A DNA stretch of 64,000 nt from Bradyrhizobium xenonodulans. Its GTDB lineage: Bacteria; Pseudomonadota; Alphaproteobacteria; Rhizobiales; Xanthobacteraceae. Location of the stretch: assembly GCF_027594865.1 (NCBI RefSeq), contig NZ_CP089391.1, positions 372,001-436,000 on the forward strand, read 5' to 3'. The notes beneath the pieces were generated by a model that was not told where the DNA came from, searched no databases, and worked only from the letters and a program-made list of their open reading frames with translations. Positions within the stretch are counted from its first letter, which is position 1, and every line of letters begins with the position of its first letter. Both the position numbers and the translations under genes were made by a program. Positions 62,836 through 64,000 of this stretch are shown here, piece after piece.

Positions 62836-64000
62836 CTACATCTTCGCGCGCTGCGCGATGCCGTCCTTGATCGCGGCAAGCTCGGCTTCGTCCCAGATGC
62901 CGATCAGGACGCCGTTCTTCACCTGCAGCTGATTGTCCGCATAGGCCGCGATCTTCTCGCGCGGCGTGGTGATGTGGCCGTTGGGATGCAGCGCCCAGTC
63001 GGACAGTTCGGCCTGGAGGCGCGCGATCACACCGACGCATTCCGGGTCGTCACCGCGATCCAGGAACTCTTCCGGATCGGTTTCGAGGTCGTACAGCATC
63101 GGGCGGAAGCCGGAGGCGTGGATGTATTTCCAGCGGCCGTCGAACACCATGAACAGGCGGCAGCGCTCGATCGGCTGGTTCAGCTTCAGCCGGACGTCCT
63201 GCATGGCGTAGTCGTATTCGGAGAAGGCGACCTTGCGCCAGTCGGACGGCGTCAGGCCACGCAGCAGCGGCAGCAGCGAACGTCCTTCGAGGATGTGGCC
63301 CGGCACCTTGCCGCCGAAATAATCGACGAAGGTCGGCGCCAGATCGATGCCTTCCACCAGTGCGTCGCTGCGGGTGCCACGCGTGGCGTCGGCTTCCTTC
63401 GAGGGGTCGATGATGATCAACGGAATCTTGGCCGACTGTTCGTGGAATAGATCCTTCTCGCCCATCCAGTGGTCGCCGAGATAATCGCCGTGATCGGAGG
63501 TGAACACGATCATGGTGGTGTCGAGCAGGTCGCGGGCCTCCAGAAACTTCATCAGCACGCCCATCTGGTCGTCGATCTGGGTGATCAGGCCCATATAGGT
63601 CGGGATCACCTTCTCGCGGGCATCGTCGCGCGCCATGTTGCGGGAGTAGCGCATGTCCATATAGGCGCCGAACACCGGATGCGGATTCTGCCGCTCACGC
63701 TCGGAGCGGATCACCGGGATCATGTCGTCGGTCGAGTACATGCTCGCGTAGGGCTCGGGCGCGATATAGGGCCAGTGCGGCTTGATGTAGGACAGATGCA
63801 GGCACCACGGCCTGCCGTCGGTCTCGGCCTCGCCGATGAAGTCCATCGCGCGCCGCGTCATGTAGGGCGTCTCGGAATGCTCGTCCGGCACGCGCGCGGC
63901 CTTGTCGGCGTGCACCAGCAGCCAGCCGTTCTGCAAGCTGCCATCGTCCGCCGCGCCTGAATTCGCCCAATGCTCCCAGGGATTGGTGGCTTCAAAGCCC
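62836..64000 (-). CDS. Sulfatase / phosphonate monoester hydrolase family, N-terminus beyond the window
   Basis: C-terminal 388 residues of an alkaline phosphatase-superfamily hydrolase. The metal site motif FTSDHGDYLGDH, with WMGEKDLFHEQSAKIPLII after it, and DLAPTFVDYFGG, LYDLETDPEEF are typical of arylsulfatases and PMH-type enzymes. The formylglycine cysteine region (CxPxR) is not in view, so it is not possible to say whether it is intact. Open to the right edge. Substrate unknown; sulfate esters or phosphonate monoesters are candidates. Confidence 0.9.
   Translation of the reverse strand, partial: GFEATNPWEHWANSGAADDGSLQNGWLLVHADKAARVPDEHSETPYMTRRAMDFIGEAETDGRPWCLHLSYIKPHWPYIAPEPYASMYSTDDMIPVIRSERERQNPHPVFGAYMDMRYSRNMARDDAREKVIPTYMGLITQIDDQMGVLMKFLEARDLLDTTMIVFTSDHGDYLGDHWMGEKDLFHEQSAKIPLIIIDPSKEADATRGTRSDALVEGIDLAPTFVDYFGGKVPGHILEGRSLLPLLRGLTPSDWRKVAFSEYDYAMQDVRLKLNQPIERCRLFMVFDGRWKYIHASGFRPMLYDLETDPEEFLDRGDDPECVGVIARLQAELSDWALHPNGHITTPREKIAAYADNQLQVKNGVLIGIWDEAELAAIKDGIAQRAKM

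Overview
The window looks like the chromosome of a Bradyrhizobium species (Alphaproteobacteria, Hyphomicrobiales). The evidence is high GC, the cyc/ccm cytochrome c maturation cluster divergent from acnA, an mdh-suc-lpd TCA block, a split F1 atp operon starting with atpH, and dispersed palindromic intergenic repeats typical of this genus. It is mostly conserved housekeeping sequence. I see no prophage, insertion sequence, CRISPR array, rRNA or tRNA.

Layout. 1-1.2 kb: 3' truncated ffh. 1.7-4.4 kb: MBL-fold hydrolase, SIMPL protein and an exported GyrI-like protein. 4.6-10.7 kb: dapF-mtaB, a DUF2336 protein, a pseudouridine synthase, ftsY and yciB/ispZ, so both halves of the SRP targeting GTPase pair lie here. 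10.9-13.9 kb: ccmABCDG on the minus strand, divergent from acnA (14.1-16.8 kb), with an Irr-type iron control element in the shared spacer. 17-20.4 kb: DUF1223, DUF2794, GNAT and BI-1 genes, plus an orphan minus-strand terminator that suggests a small RNA. 20.7-25.4 kb: ybbP-ybbA divergent from the arylesterase gene, then thpR. 25.4-26.1 kb: a VapBC toxin-antitoxin pair. 26.2-38.7 kb: zapE, then mdh, sucC, a DUF1579 gene, sucD, sucA, sucB, an SDR gene, lpdA and a membrane protein. 38.9-43.6 kb: DUF4337, xerC, priA and rlpA. 44.2-49.3 kb: atpHAGDC. 49.5-53.8 kb: a cyclase-DUF4189 protein, two RppH-type Nudix genes and a divergent polysaccharide deacetylase. 54-61.1 kb: minus-strand proB-proA-nadD-rsfS-rlmH-envC-ctpA. 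61.3-64 kb: TctC-type binding protein, an unknown gene and a sulfatase cut by the right edge; this end looks accessory.

The genes form recognisable modules: SRP targeting (ffh, ftsY), cytochrome c biogenesis with the Fe-S enzyme aconitase, the lower TCA cycle, ATP synthase F1, and a cell-wall/division theme (zapE, xerC, rlpA, envC, ctpA). The most interesting unexplained items are regulatory. They are the ICE-like box between ccmA and acnA, a perfect CtrA motif and an 18-bp palindrome upstream of rlpA, stem-loops after the atp cistrons atpA and atpD, and the orphan terminator near 18.0 kb. No previously undescribed multi-gene system is evident.
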